From: Bdellovibrionaceae bacterium UBA2316
GTDB taxonomy: Bacteria > Bdellovibrionota > Bdellovibrionia > Bdellovibrionales > Bdellovibrionaceae
Length of the DNA stretch: 64,000 bases
Direction: 5' to 3'
NCBI GenBank assembly: GCA_002345205.1
Contig: DDVI01000091.1
Location: 1-64,000, forward strand
Each line of letters starts with the position of its first letter. Position 1 is the stretch's first letter. Positions 1 to 8,138 of this stretch are shown here, piece after piece. Under the pieces are notes generated by a model. That model was not told where the DNA came from and searched no databases. It saw only the letters and a list, made by a program, of their open reading frames with translations. Both the position numbers and the translations under genes were made by a program.

Positions 1-51
1 TTTGGGATCTATGAAAAATCCCGGTTAGACAACCTATAACAAGAGGAAATT

Positions 52-2154
52 ATGATTTTTAGAGCCTTGGCCGTTCTAAGTTCTGTTCTAGTTATGCTCT
101 CTGTTTCCTGTTCTACTTTGAACTCGAAAAAAATGACGGAAACATCCGATCCATTCATCAAGCTTGAAGACATTCGATCTGAGGAATCAATGAAATGGGT
201 TAGAAGCGAAAACGAACTTTCTAGTTCACACTTAAAAGCAAATCCTGCATTCAATTTACTGAAAGAAAGCATCAAAGGCATCTTAGCCAGTAAAGAAAAA
301 ATTCCCAATGTCACTATCATTGAAGATTACTTCTACAATCATTGGACTGATGAAAAAAATCCTCGTGGATTATGGAGACGCGCTAAAATATCTGAGTTAA
401 ATAAAAAGCACCCCGCTTGGGATGTTTTGATTGATGTGGACGTCTTAGGAAAATCCGAAAATGAAAGCTGGGTGCTAAAACGTACTGAGATCCTAAGAGG
501 CGATCATACACGCGCGCTTGTATTTTTATCCCGCAAAGGTAAAGACGCCACAGTTATGCGTGAATTTGACTTGAGCACTAAAACTTTTGTTAAAGATGGC
601 TTTACACTTCTAGAATCAAAAATGTCTGTGGCCTGGTTTGATAAAGACACTCTGATCGTCGGTACTGATTTCGGTTCTGGATCGATTACTGAGTCTGGCT
701 ATCCCCGCTTTGCAAAAATTCTTAAACGCAATCAAGTTATCACCGATGCCAAGATGGTGTTTGAAACATCGGTTAAAAACATGGGCGTATGGGCTTCAAC
801 TATCCATGATGGCAAAAGCTCGTACACAGTGATCACAGATCAGGTTAATTTCTACGAATCGACTTCGTATTTGGTTACTGCAGATTTCGCAGTGAAGAAA
901 CTACCTATTCCGAAAGATGCAGAAATTGCCGGGATTTTTAAAGGTGATATTTACTATTTAACTAAAAGCGAATTGAAGACTGAAAAACAAACATTCAAGT
1001 CTGGATCGTTGGTTAAAGTTTCTATCGCAAAAATCCTGAGTAGCCCGACGTTAACCGCTGATCCCGAACTAGTTTTCCTTTCAACGCCAAACCAAATTTA
1101 CAGCAACATTAGTTTTTCTAAAAACAAACGCTGGTTAACAGCGCTCAATCAAGTGAATCCAAATATTTTTGAATTAAATGAAAAAAATCAGCTGGTACCT
1201 TTGAAACTGCCAACCGTTGGGAACTCATCTTTGATGGCCGCTGCTGATAACTCTGACCAAATTTTGGTGACATATTCAAACTTTAATCAACCTACTACCT
1301 TGTATAGCTATGAAAATAGTCGATTAACAAAACTACGCGCTCTACCTGCATTTTTTAATTCCGTTGGTATCCAAGTTGAACAGCGCTGGGCTAATAGCAA
1401 AGATGGAACTAAAGTACCCTACTATTTAGTTAGAAATAAAAAACACATTAATAACTCAAAAAACCCAACTTTACTGTATGCGTACGGTGGTTTCGAAGTC
1501 GCTATGCAGCCCTATTATTCGGGCGTAATGGGTAAAGCATGGTTAGAAAATGGCGGAACCTATGTTCTGGCGAACATTCGCGGTGGTGGCGAATTTGGAC
1601 CTAGCTGGCATCAATCGGCTCTTAAATTAAATCGTCAGCGCGCATTCGACGATTTCTTTGCCGTTGCGGAAGATTTAATAAAGACAAAAGTTACATCACC
1701 TAACAACCTAGGTATTATGGGCGGCAGTAATGGCGGTTTGTTAATGGGAGTCGCATTAACTCAAAGACCTGATTTATTTAATGCCGTTCTGTGTGAAGTT
1801 CCTCTATTAGACATGTCTCGTTACCACTTGCTATTGGCGGGCGCCAGCTGGATGGCGGAATATGGCTCTCCGGATGTGCCTTCTGAAAGAGAATATTTAT
1901 TGAAATATTCTCCTTACCAAAATGTAAAAGCGACGGAAAAATATCCCGAGATTTTCATCACAACATCAACTGAAGACGACCGCGTTCATCCAGGCCATGC
2001 TCGCAAGATGGCGGCTAAGTTAAAATCGATGGGCAAACCATATCGCTATTTTGAAAACACTGAAGGTGGTCACGGCAGAACTGCGGATTTAAATCAAGCC
2101 GCCGAATATTTAGCAATGCAGTACATTTTCTTAAGAGAAAAATTATTTAATTAG
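52..2154 (+). CDS. Prolyl oligopeptidase family serine peptidase (S9A), probable lipoprotein
   Basis: This is a 700-residue serine peptidase expected to cleave short peptides after proline, outside the cytoplasm. Residues 1-20 form a hydrophobic signal ending in a lipobox-like VSCS, so it is probably lipid-anchored. The beta-propeller half covers roughly residues 90-440. The C-terminal alpha/beta-hydrolase half carries the family hallmark ANIRGGGEFG, the nucleophile motif GGSNGG (S559), the acid in EDDRV (D642/D643) and the histidine in GGHGR (H674), so the catalytic triad is complete. The ATG has a good ribosome site (AGAGGAA). The length is normal for the family. Its stop codon overlaps that of convergent tatC. 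The specific peptide substrate cannot be read from the sequence. Confidence 0.93.
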   Translation: MIFRALAVLSSVLVMLSVSCSTLNSKKMTETSDPFIKLEDIRSEESMKWVRSENELSSSHLKANPAFNLLKESIKGILASKEKIPNVTIIEDYFYNHWTDEKNPRGLWRRAKISELNKKHPAWDVLIDVDVLGKSENESWVLKRTEILRGDHTRALVFLSRKGKDATVMREFDLSTKTFVKDGFTLLESKMSVAWFDKDTLIVGTDFGSGSITESGYPRFAKILKRNQVITDAKMVFETSVKNMGVWASTIHDGKSSYTVITDQVNFYESTSYLVTADFAVKKLPIPKDAEIAGIFKGDIYYLTKSELKTEKQTFKSGSLVKVSIAKILSSPTLTADPELVFLSTPNQIYSNISFSKNKRWLTALNQVNPNIFELNEKNQLVPLKLPTVGNSSLMAAADNSDQILVTYSNFNQPTTLYSYENSRLTKLRALPAFFNSVGIQVEQRWANSKDGTKVPYYLVRNKKHINNSKNPTLLYAYGGFEVAMQPYYSGVMGKAWLENGGTYVLANIRGGGEFGPSWHQSALKLNRQRAFDDFFAVAEDLIKTKVTSPNNLGIMGGSNGGLLMGVALTQRPDLFNAVLCEVPLLDMSRYHLLLAGASWMAEYGSPDVPSEREYLLKYSPYQNVKATEKYPEIFITTSTEDDRVHPGHARKMAAKLKSMGKPYRYFENTEGGHGRTADLNQAAEYLAMQYIFLREKLFN

Positions 2155-2912
2155 GCTTTTGCTTCTGGATTGGGTTTCTTCTTTTGAACGAAGCCCACCA
2201 TTAGAATGCCGATGTAATAAAGAGCAATCATCGGTACTAACATGATCGTCATACTCATCACATCAGGCGGAGTAATCAATGCTGCGATGAGTGCTAAAAT
2301 CATGATCGCGTAACGACCTTTATCAATTAAAAATTTCTGCGAAACTAATCCGGCCATTGCCATTAGTGTTAAAATTAACGGAAGCTCGAATGAAACTCCA
2401 AACATTAACGCAAACTGACTCACAAAATCCATATAGTGATCAATTGTAATCATCGGCTTATCTTGATCGCCGCCAAAACTAAACAAAAAATCAAACGTCA
2501 TTGGCAGAGCGACGAAATAAGAAAAGCAAACTCCAGAGAAAAACAAAAACGATCCGATCGTAATAAAACTCGTCATGTACTTGCGTTCGTTTTTATATAA
2601 TCCCGGGGCAACAAATTTCCAAAGTTGGTACAACCAAAACGGACACGATCCAATGATCCCGGCGACTATCGCAAGTTTAAAATGAGCGACGAATTTATCC
2701 ATTGGCGCGGTATAAACCAAACCGCCCGCAGGCAGATATTTTTCAATTGGTTTGCGAATAAAATCAAATAGCTCTTTACTGTAATCATAGGCAACAGCGG
2801 TAAATACCAAGAGAGCATATAAGCTATAAACAATACGCTTTCGAAGTTCTGTCAGATGATCTGTTAACGTCATATTCTGATCGAGTGTTTCTTCGTTCTG
2901 ATTTGTTTCCAT
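2151..2912 (-). CDS. tatC: Sec-independent protein translocase TatC
   Basis: TatC is the multispanning inner-membrane receptor for twin-arginine signal peptides. It forms the translocase with TatA and TatB and exports folded proteins. The 253-residue protein has the conserved N-terminal region (DHLTELRKRI), about six hydrophobic spans, the motif with FVAPGLYKNE near residues 95-105 and the late ITPPDV segment, all TatC hallmarks. It starts immediately after the tatB stop (TAG directly followed by ATG), which implies translational coupling. The gene ends overlapping the stop of the convergent peptidase gene. No separate tatA is present in the window. Confidence 0.97.
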   Translation of the reverse strand: METNQNEETLDQNMTLTDHLTELRKRIVYSLYALLVFTAVAYDYSKELFDFIRKPIEKYLPAGGLVYTAPMDKFVAHFKLAIVAGIIGSCPFWLYQLWKFVAPGLYKNERKYMTSFITIGSFLFFSGVCFSYFVALPMTFDFLFSFGGDQDKPMITIDHYMDFVSQFALMFGVSFELPLILTLMAMAGLVSQKFLIDKGRYAIMILALIAALITPPDVMSMTIMLVPMIALYYIGILMVGFVQKKKPNPEAKA

Positions 2913-3347
2913 CTAGTCTTTTTTCTCGCCATTAGATTGAGTGGTATCTGTAGAAACAACATTCGGTTCTGGAGTTTCCGCCGCATCTGTATTTGGATTC
3001 GGATTAAATGCAAACGTTGTTTGATCGGGCGGCTCAACTTTAAACTCAGAAGCCGAAGTCGGTTTTGAGGTGTCATCTACTGGCGGAGGGGTATTCTTCA
3101 CCCGAGGATCTTTCATTATCGGGATCGGCGGCGGTTCTTTTTGTTGCTTACGGGGATCCAAACTTTCTAAATCTAAATCAACACGCGCTTGTTGTTTAAT
3201 GTCTTCCGTTAATCCCTCAGCGCTGCGTTTTAAATCGTTGATAAATCGCCCTAAGGTGCGTGCTACTTCGGGTAATTGCTGTGGACCAATCAAGATCAAA
3301 GCAAGAACTCCTAGTAAAATTATTTCGCTCATTCCAAGGCCAAACAT
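2913..3347 (-). CDS. tatB: Sec-independent translocase protein TatB (TatA/B family)
   Basis: This is a 144-residue single-span protein of the TatA/TatB family and a component of the Tat export receptor complex. The N-terminus has one membrane helix (about residues 7-22) followed by the hinge GPQQLPEVARTLGR and an amphipathic helix. The remainder is a long, charged, proline-rich tail. Glutamate near the start of the helix (MSEI) and the extended tail favour TatB over TatA, and linkage to tatC supports this. A strong promoter sits only 6 bases upstream of the ATG, so the message is probably leaderless; no Shine-Dalgarno sequence is visible. TatA must be encoded elsewhere, unless this protein does both jobs. 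Confidence 0.9.
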   Translation of the reverse strand: MFGLGMSEIILLGVLALILIGPQQLPEVARTLGRFINDLKRSAEGLTEDIKQQARVDLDLESLDPRKQQKEPPPIPIMKDPRVKNTPPPVDDTSKPTSASEFKVEPPDQTTFAFNPNPNTDAAETPEPNVVSTDTTQSNGEKKD

Positions 3348-3353
3348 ATCAGT

Positions 3354-3382
3354 ATTATAGTGCTGTTATATTTGAGTGTCAC
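3354..3382 (-). promoter_or_regulatory. Strong sigma-70-type promoter of tatBC
   Basis: Reading leftward there is GTGACA (-35, five of six consensus bases), exactly 17 bases, then TATAAT (-10, perfect). The -10 ends 6 bases before the tatB ATG, so the expected start of transcription falls on or beside the start codon. This predicts a leaderless tatBC mRNA. Confidence 0.7.
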
Positions 3383-3412
3383 TGAGGTATTTCACTCGAC
3401 GGAATGCTAGTT

Positions 3413-4045
3413 TTATTGTTTTAGCGGGTTTTTCGGGTCGTTCGGTATTGTTACGATACCCATTTCAATCAACTTTTCTTTAGCTAAGGTCGACCCCGTT
3501 TGAAGGTAGCGATCATACAGTCTTAAAAGACTCTGATTATTAGACACCATTGTGTTTTGACTAATATAGGTTAAAGCCTCTACGTAATCCACGAAACGTT
3601 TAGAAATAGTCTCAAAAACATCTTTTAAAGGATCTTTTTTGTCAACCGCTTTAGACAATGTGCCGTACGCTGCACCACCCATATTTACGTAGTAATCAAT
3701 ATCAACAATTTTTCTTTGTAATGAATCTCCAAAGAATCCACTGATGTAAAGGGAACGATCACCTAATTTTTTAAGCAATTCTATTTTTTGTCGCGATTCT
3801 GCATTTGCAGCCGTTAGATATAATTCGGCCAACGTGTTCGGTTTGCGTTTGCCCGATTCGTCTACATTTTCTTTTTCGAAAAGATTTTTTGCATCTAAAT
3901 AAAACTCCAGAACCTCAATGAGGTAACCTTTGACCTGGTTTTCTGTTTTTATTTTTCGCGCGCTAAAGGCGTCGTCAAGCATTTGACCGAAGTAGTCTCT
4001 AGAACTAATTAGAATGTTTATTTCTTGCTTAATAGCAGCGCTCAT
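3413..4045 (-). CDS. Conserved-looking hypothetical protein, soluble and helical
   Basis: I do not recognise this 210-residue protein. It has no signal peptide and no membrane span. It looks largely alpha-helical, with charged heptad-like stretches, and is rich in Lys, Glu and Asp. The ORF is long, free of internal stops and in line with its neighbours in the leftward direction. There are no cysteines and no obvious catalytic or nucleotide-binding motif. It stands between tatBC and the porin-like gene with its own intergenic spacers, so an operon link is not evident. A cytoplasmic structural or scaffolding role would be a guess only. Confidence 0.75.
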   Translation of the reverse strand: MSAAIKQEINILISSRDYFGQMLDDAFSARKIKTENQVKGYLIEVLEFYLDAKNLFEKENVDESGKRKPNTLAELYLTAANAESRQKIELLKKLGDRSLYISGFFGDSLQRKIVDIDYYVNMGGAAYGTLSKAVDKKDPLKDVFETISKRFVDYVEALTYISQNTMVSNNQSLLRLYDRYLQTGSTLAKEKLIEMGIVTIPNDPKNPLKQ

Positions 4046-4156
4046 AAACCTGTTATCTTTAAGTATAATAATTTTTCGGAATAAAATTAACTAAAAATAA
4101 CGGCAAGATCAGATAGAAATTATGATGGATAGTATACGTTTGAGTTATAGAAAGAC

Positions 4157-4183
4157 GGTTGTGTCTCGTTATGAAACACAACC
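4157..4183 (-). terminator. Hairpin terminator candidate behind the porin-like gene
   Basis: Eight perfect base pairs (GGTTGTGT with ACACAACC) close an 11-base loop, 13 bases past the stop codon of the porin-like gene. In the leftward RNA the stem is followed by a mixed U-rich tract (GTCTTTCT), which is weaker than a standard intrinsic terminator. Confidence 0.5.
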
Positions 4184-4196
4184 TTGTTCTAGATGA

Positions 4197-5231
4197 TTAC
4201 TTAAGGAAATCAGCTAAAATTCTCATACCAACAAGAACTTTCTTTTCAGTTTGAGTGTCGCCGTTTTCAGGCTTAGTGTCTTTTTGAGTACCAACAACAT
4301 GGAATCTCCAGTTGTCGTCTTTGATAGGCTTGAATTCGTAAGCTAACGATAGTCCAGTTACATCAGATTTAGTTTTAGTATCTACACCTGTCGATGTATT
4401 AACTGCAGAACTTTCATATTTCACGTGAACCGAACCCGTTTCCATTTTGTAACGAACTAATGCTACGGCAGAAGTGGTATCTAGTGCTTTACCTGTTGTT
4501 TGTGGGTCTGGCTTTCTTGTGTTGCTCAGCATATCAGCTTCGATTTCAAAGTCAGAAACTAAGAATTTCGCGCCCACGGCAACGTAATTACGAGTTTGTT
4601 TAACCGTCGCTGAGTCTTTGAAGTCTTCTGTGTGGTAGCTGATGCTTGGTAGGATTGTTCCTTCAGCAAATTTACCAAAGTAAGTTAAACCAGCCAATTG
4701 GCTAGTACTGCTTAAGCTGCCACCAGAGGTAACATCTTCTGTGATGTTGGCCACGTTGATGTTTAATTTATGGTCGCCCCATACACCTTGAGCTTGCATA
4801 CCCACTGGCCAATAAATTTTACCAACTTCGTCACCCGCAGTAGAGCGTAAATAGATATCACCTGGATTGTTCATCGCTTCTGCGCCGCCCATACCTGTGA
4901 TGATTTTACCCATTGATAAATTCCACTCATCATTTAATTTATGAGTTAAGAACGCAAAGTCGACGTGGTTTGAAACACCTGCACGTGCTGCATTTGCTTC
5001 AGTTGATTTCAAAGGATCCAGACGAACACGATATGTGTTTAGTTCACCAAGTGAACCTTGAAAATCTATCTTTAAACGATTAATTTTGAAAACCGAGTAT
5101 GCGGGTTTCGCTAATTTGTCGTTAGTGCTGTATGATTCAAATTCTGTTCTTGCATCGAGATTAATTTTCCCGGCAAAAGCAGCAGAACATGCAAACGTTA
5201 AAAGAGTTGTTTTTAATACTAGTGATTTCAT
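4197..5231 (-). CDS. Porin-like outer-membrane beta-barrel protein
   Basis: This 344-residue exported protein probably forms a beta-barrel in the outer membrane and lets small solutes through. A clear signal peptide (about residues 1-20, cleaved after CSAAFAG) is followed by alternating polar/hydrophobic strands, for example the repeated pattern in TEFESYSTNDK and YRVRLDP. A conserved-looking central part (MGKIITGMGGAEAMN) resembles phosphate-selective or general porins. The final residues LADFLK lack the classical terminal phenylalanine, which is slightly unusual. Its start codon and ribosome site are buried in a perfect 10-bp hairpin, which suggests translational control. Solute specificity is unknown. 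Confidence 0.75.
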   Translation of the reverse strand: MKSLVLKTTLLTFACSAAFAGKINLDARTEFESYSTNDKLAKPAYSVFKINRLKIDFQGSLGELNTYRVRLDPLKSTEANAARAGVSNHVDFAFLTHKLNDEWNLSMGKIITGMGGAEAMNNPGDIYLRSTAGDEVGKIYWPVGMQAQGVWGDHKLNINVANITEDVTSGGSLSSTSQLAGLTYFGKFAEGTILPSISYHTEDFKDSATVKQTRNYVAVGAKFLVSDFEIEADMLSNTRKPDPQTTGKALDTTSAVALVRYKMETGSVHVKYESSAVNTSTGVDTKTKSDVTGLSLAYEFKPIKDDNWRFHVVGTQKDTKPENGDTQTEKKVLVGMRILADFLK

Positions 5232-5254
5232 ATATCTCCTATATGAGATATATG
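5229..5254 (-). promoter_or_regulatory. Hairpin that sequesters the start codon and ribosome site of the porin-like gene
   Basis: In the leftward RNA a perfect 10-bp stem (CAUAUAUCUC paired with GAGAUAUAUG) closes a 6-base loop (AUAUAG). The last three bases of the stem are the AUG start codon, and the GGAG ribosome site begins at the loop border and continues into the stem. A short AU-rich stem like this would be expected to melt with heat or to be opened by a factor, like known RNA thermometers. This is inferred from base pairing only. Confidence 0.6.
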
Positions 5255-5303
5255 CTGAAGGTATTTTTTTTTACTGTCAATCGGGCAAGACTTACCTGGT
5301 CTG

Positions 5304-5327
5304 GGAGCGACTACCTAAAGTCGCCCC
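5304..5327 (-). terminator. Hairpin immediately after the chemoreceptor stop codon
   Basis: In the leftward RNA the stem GGGGCGACU pairs with AGUCGCUCC (one G-U pair) around a 6-base loop. It begins at the last base of the chemoreceptor stop codon. No U tract follows, so it may attenuate, block exonucleases or separate the chemoreceptor and porin transcripts rather than terminate efficiently. Confidence 0.35.
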
Positions 5328-6721
5328 TAGCCTGCAAGTTTTGAAAGTTCGACCATTGATGAAGTCAATGATTGAGTATCCGCTGAAAGTTGGTCAGCAG
5401 TACCTGTGAACTCCATAGCATTTTTTGCATTAGTTTGCGAAACCGTATCAAGATGAATTAACGTCTGAGAAATTTGACGTACACCCTGACTTTGTTCTTT
5501 GCTGCCATCCGCAATTTCTTTTGTGATAACACTTAATTTCTGAACGGAATCTAGTATTTGCGTGAACAACTGACGCCCCTGATCGGCACGAGTTAAACTT
5601 TCTTGGGTATTACGACTAGACTCTGATATCAGACTTGAAATCTCTTTTGCTGCGACTGAAGATTTGGCCGCCAAAGAACGAACAGCATCGGCCACTACAG
5701 CAAATCCTTTACCTTGTTCACCCGCACGCGCTGCTTCGACGGCCGCATTTAAAGCAAGCAAGTTTGTTTGGAATGATATATCCTCGATCATCCCAATGAT
5801 TTCATTTATTTTCTTTGAAGACTCGTTCATGTTTCCAATCGATTCCATTAGACCGCCAATTACTTTTTGGCCATTGTTAACTATAGAATAGCTTGAATTA
5901 GCGATTTCTGCCCCTTGTTGAGCGCCTTCCGCGTTTCGATCAATCAGTGTTGAAATTTCATGAAGAGTGACAACCGTTTCTTCCAGTGAAGAAGCCGCCG
6001 AGTTTGAAGCTTTCGATAGTTCAACGCTAGATCCGCGCAAAGTCCCCGATGAAGTAACTAGTGACCCACTACTAACTTCCATTGTTTTGACCGCGCTTTG
6101 TAGTTTCTTTCTAATATTAAATGCTATGTAAACACCTACCGATAGCGATAACAAAATTCCCACCACGCCAGCAACAATTGAAAATAATTTTGCTTCGCCC
6201 TGAGTAATTTTAGATTCGTTTAAACTCTTAGTTAAATTTGTACGCAATTGTGTCTGAATTGTAGAAAATTCCTTAGAGATTTGCGAAAACTCTGGGGACA
6301 GTACGGAAATAAAATAATCCGTAGCCTCTGCCGATTTACCTACCAAAATTTTTTCGTTCATGACGACTTCAATTTTTTTATTATACTCTATGTACTTGTC
6401 CACAACAGAGTCGCAATGGTCGCATTGTTTCAGGGACTCCAAAAGATTTGTGCGACTTTTGTTAAAGTCATCGACTTGCTTTTCCAGCTTATCGATGTCT
6501 TTTTGTGCGATCATTGCAACAATTGAAAGATGATTATCATCTAGGATATCAGCTAACTTTACAGTTTCATCGTATTCAGATGACGTGTTTTCGCTTGCAT
6601 CAATAACTTTACTCAAGCTACTTGATGAAATGTAACCGGAGATAAAGCCAATTGAAACTACAGCTAATGCCGAGATTAGCAATATAATCGATATCTGAAC
6701 CGAAACACTTTTAAAGTTCAT
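5327..6721 (-). CDS. Methyl-accepting chemotaxis protein
   Basis: This is a transmembrane chemoreceptor that would pass a periplasmic signal to CheA/CheW and the flagellar or gliding motor. Of 464 residues, about 8-30 form the first span, 30-175 a helical periplasmic sensor (four-helix-bundle-like), and about 177-202 the second span. The rest is the cytoplasmic signalling coiled coil, with the hairpin tip around [20 protein letters not shown]. After the second span there is little room for a normal HAMP domain. The sensor carries a CxxC pair (C100, C103), which could bind a metal or respond to redox. It lies 23 bases behind a small secreted protein gene, so the two are probably co-transcribed. 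The ligand is unknown. Confidence 0.93.
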   Translation of the reverse strand: MNFKSVSVQISIILLISALAVVSIGFISGYISSSSLSKVIDASENTSSEYDETVKLADILDDNHLSIVAMIAQKDIDKLEKQVDDFNKSRTNLLESLKQCDHCDSVVDKYIEYNKKIEVVMNEKILVGKSAEATDYFISVLSPEFSQISKEFSTIQTQLRTNLTKSLNESKITQGEAKLFSIVAGVVGILLSLSVGVYIAFNIRKKLQSAVKTMEVSSGSLVTSSGTLRGSSVELSKASNSAASSLEETVVTLHEISTLIDRNAEGAQQGAEIANSSYSIVNNGQKVIGGLMESIGNMNESSKKINEIIGMIEDISFQTNLLALNAAVEAARAGEQGKGFAVVADAVRSLAAKSSVAAKEISSLISESSRNTQESLTRADQGRQLFTQILDSVQKLSVITKEIADGSKEQSQGVRQISQTLIHLDTVSQTNAKNAMEFTGTADQLSADTQSLTSSMVELSKLAG

Positions 6722-6744
6722 AAAATATCCTACTTTCTAAATGC

Positions 6745-7275
6745 TTACTTTAAATCATCCACGCTAAAACCAACAACTAGGCTGCCAATTACCGCACCAC
6801 CATCAGATACTGGCACTGCTACTTGAATTTGTGATTTACCAGAGGACTCATCGACTTCTACTTTACCAATCCAGTTTTTACCTGCCATTGGATCATCATG
6901 TTTTGGTTTACCTTTATGGGACCAATTTGAAGTCTTTGCCAAAAAGGCAACTTTAGTTCCCGCGGAGTTATTTAGAAAGGCTTCCGTCACCGCAGGTCCT
7001 TTTGATTTCTTTAACTCTTCCGCCGCTGCGTTTTTTGTAAAACCACGAATGGCCGGATCTAAAACGGATAATTTGGCCCATTTATCTTGGGTCATATCTT
7101 TGCCTTCGGGAGACGCATTCGATGCCTTAACAGCATCAACGACTGTTTTGGCAGCGGCCCACGTTTTAACTGTTTCAATTTGTTTATCCAATGCGGCCTT
7201 TTTATCCGCTGGCAGATCTGACGCCATTACATTAAAACTCAAAAGTACTAATACGCTCGCTAAAATGGTTTTCAT
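6745..7275 (-). CDS. Secreted Cache/PDC-like sensor protein, partner of the chemoreceptor
   Basis: The start is set at MKTILASVLV because an AGGAG ribosome site lies 5 bases upstream; an in-frame ATG eight codons earlier lacks one. The 176-residue product has a signal peptide ending near MASD and no membrane anchor. Its second half (from about residue 100) has the strand pattern of a small extracytoplasmic sensor (Cache/PDC-like), with WIGKVEVDESSGKSQIQVAV followed by a glycine-rich turn and SLVVGFSVDD. It precedes the chemoreceptor gene by 23 bases, so it may be a periplasmic binding component for that receptor. The family assignment is by eye and only moderately sure. Confidence 0.65.
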   Translation of the reverse strand: MKTILASVLVLLSFNVMASDLPADKKAALDKQIETVKTWAAAKTVVDAVKASNASPEGKDMTQDKWAKLSVLDPAIRGFTKNAAAEELKKSKGPAVTEAFLNNSAGTKVAFLAKTSNWSHKGKPKHDDPMAGKNWIGKVEVDESSGKSQIQVAVPVSDGGAVIGSLVVGFSVDDLK

Positions 7276-7387
7276 TTTTACTCCTGTGTCTTCAAACACT
7301 TGTTTATGTGTCGGAATGTATACATAAAAATTTAAGCGGACCGACGTCTAGACCGCCAATTCTACGCTCAAGTTTTCTTGAGATTTC

Positions 7388-7738
7388 TCATTTTGGAATT
7401 AAATTGTTCACGCCCGAGTGTTTAAGCCATGTTTTCTCGGAAAATAAATAACTTAGGACTATCCCGACAAATATTACAATAAAGGCGCACAGGCCAAAAA
7501 TGATCCACGCTTTAATTTCATTTTCGATAGGTGCTAGATAGAGGCCTGATAAAATTAAACCAACAAATGCGAATACAAATAATTGCAATGCGAATACGAC
7601 ACAGATCGCACCTAAAATACTGGTTCTAACTATTTGCAAAAATTTAAGGTAGGCCAAAATACCTTTCTTCTTAGCCTCGGTAATGAATCGATGACCCTCT
7701 ATAAGTTTTAGTAAAATAGAAAGAATATTTAGAATCAT
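7388..7738 (-). CDS. Small inner-membrane protein, YqjE-like
   Basis: This is a 116-residue protein with two strong membrane helices, at about residues 37-65 and 75-100, and short basic ends. It follows the DUF883/YqjD-type gene with a 4-base ATGA overlap, so the pair is translated together. That arrangement matches the yqjD-yqjE type of stress-related membrane protein pairs, and I assign it on topology and context only. No catalytic motif is present. Just downstream a perfect 6-bp inverted repeat (CTCAAG/CTTGAG, 7367-7382) could form a hairpin but has no U tract in this direction. Confidence 0.6.
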   Translation of the reverse strand: MILNILSILLKLIEGHRFITEAKKKGILAYLKFLQIVRTSILGAICVVFALQLFVFAFVGLILSGLYLAPIENEIKAWIIFGLCAFIVIFVGIVLSYLFSEKTWLKHSGVNNLIPK

Positions 7739-8031
7739 TTATCTTTTCGCCCCAAGAATAGTCCTAATAAGAACGCGATTAAACCAACGATTCCAATGGT
7801 CAACCATGGACTTTCTTTTACCTTTGCTTCCACCTGTTTTTTCGTGGCCTTCGCTTCACTTTCGACTTTGTTTTTAAGTTCATCAAAATAAGGCCGCATG
7901 TCTTCTAGTGCCGACTTGATTTCTTCGTAGTCCTTTTCGATATGTTCGCGAACTTTTTCGGTCTTTGTTTGGGACATAGATTCTAGTTTGGAAATAGCTT
8001 CTGATAATGAATTAATCGAATCTTTGGACAT
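7735..8031 (-). CDS. DUF883/YqjD-ElaB-like membrane-anchored protein
   Basis: This is a 98-residue protein with a charged helical cytoplasmic part (residues 1-72) and one C-terminal membrane span (about 75-93) ending in GRKDK. This layout, with a conserved ESPWLTIGIVGLIAFLLG segment, fits the YqjD/ElaB/YgaM family. The E. coli members anchor to the membrane by the C-terminal helix and bind ribosomes in stationary phase. The ATG is preceded by AAAGGAG. It is the first gene of a two-gene unit and is divergent from the DUF2914 protein gene. Confidence 0.75.
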   Translation of the reverse strand: MSKDSINSLSEAISKLESMSQTKTEKVREHIEKDYEEIKSALEDMRPYFDELKNKVESEAKATKKQVEAKVKESPWLTIGIVGLIAFLLGLFLGRKDK

Positions 8032-8138
8032 GGTGTTGGCTCCTTTTAGCCATTTTGTATCGGCAGGCTGAAGAAAAATACCAACTAGACTTTGCTCTAG
8101 AGATTCGTTTAAATAGTTTTCAAAACGGGATGTATAAA

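Noticed and set aside
3070..3360. Rightward reading frame antisense to tatB, and many similar frames opposite or offset within real genes
   Set aside because: They overlap clearly identified genes on the other strand or frame, lack ribosome sites and show low-complexity shadows.
4417..4432. parS-like sequence TATTTCACGTGAACCG in the porin-like gene
   Set aside because: It fits the parS found here poorly, lies inside a gene 46 kb from the cluster and can be a chance match.
5255..5326. Cyclic-di-GMP or other known riboswitch between the chemoreceptor and porin genes
   Set aside because: Two small hairpins are present but the conserved core of a known class was not found.
7367..7382. CTCAAG-TTTT-CTTGAG hairpin as a terminator of the YqjE-like gene
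   Set aside because: The leftward RNA has no U tract after it, and no rightward gene ends there.
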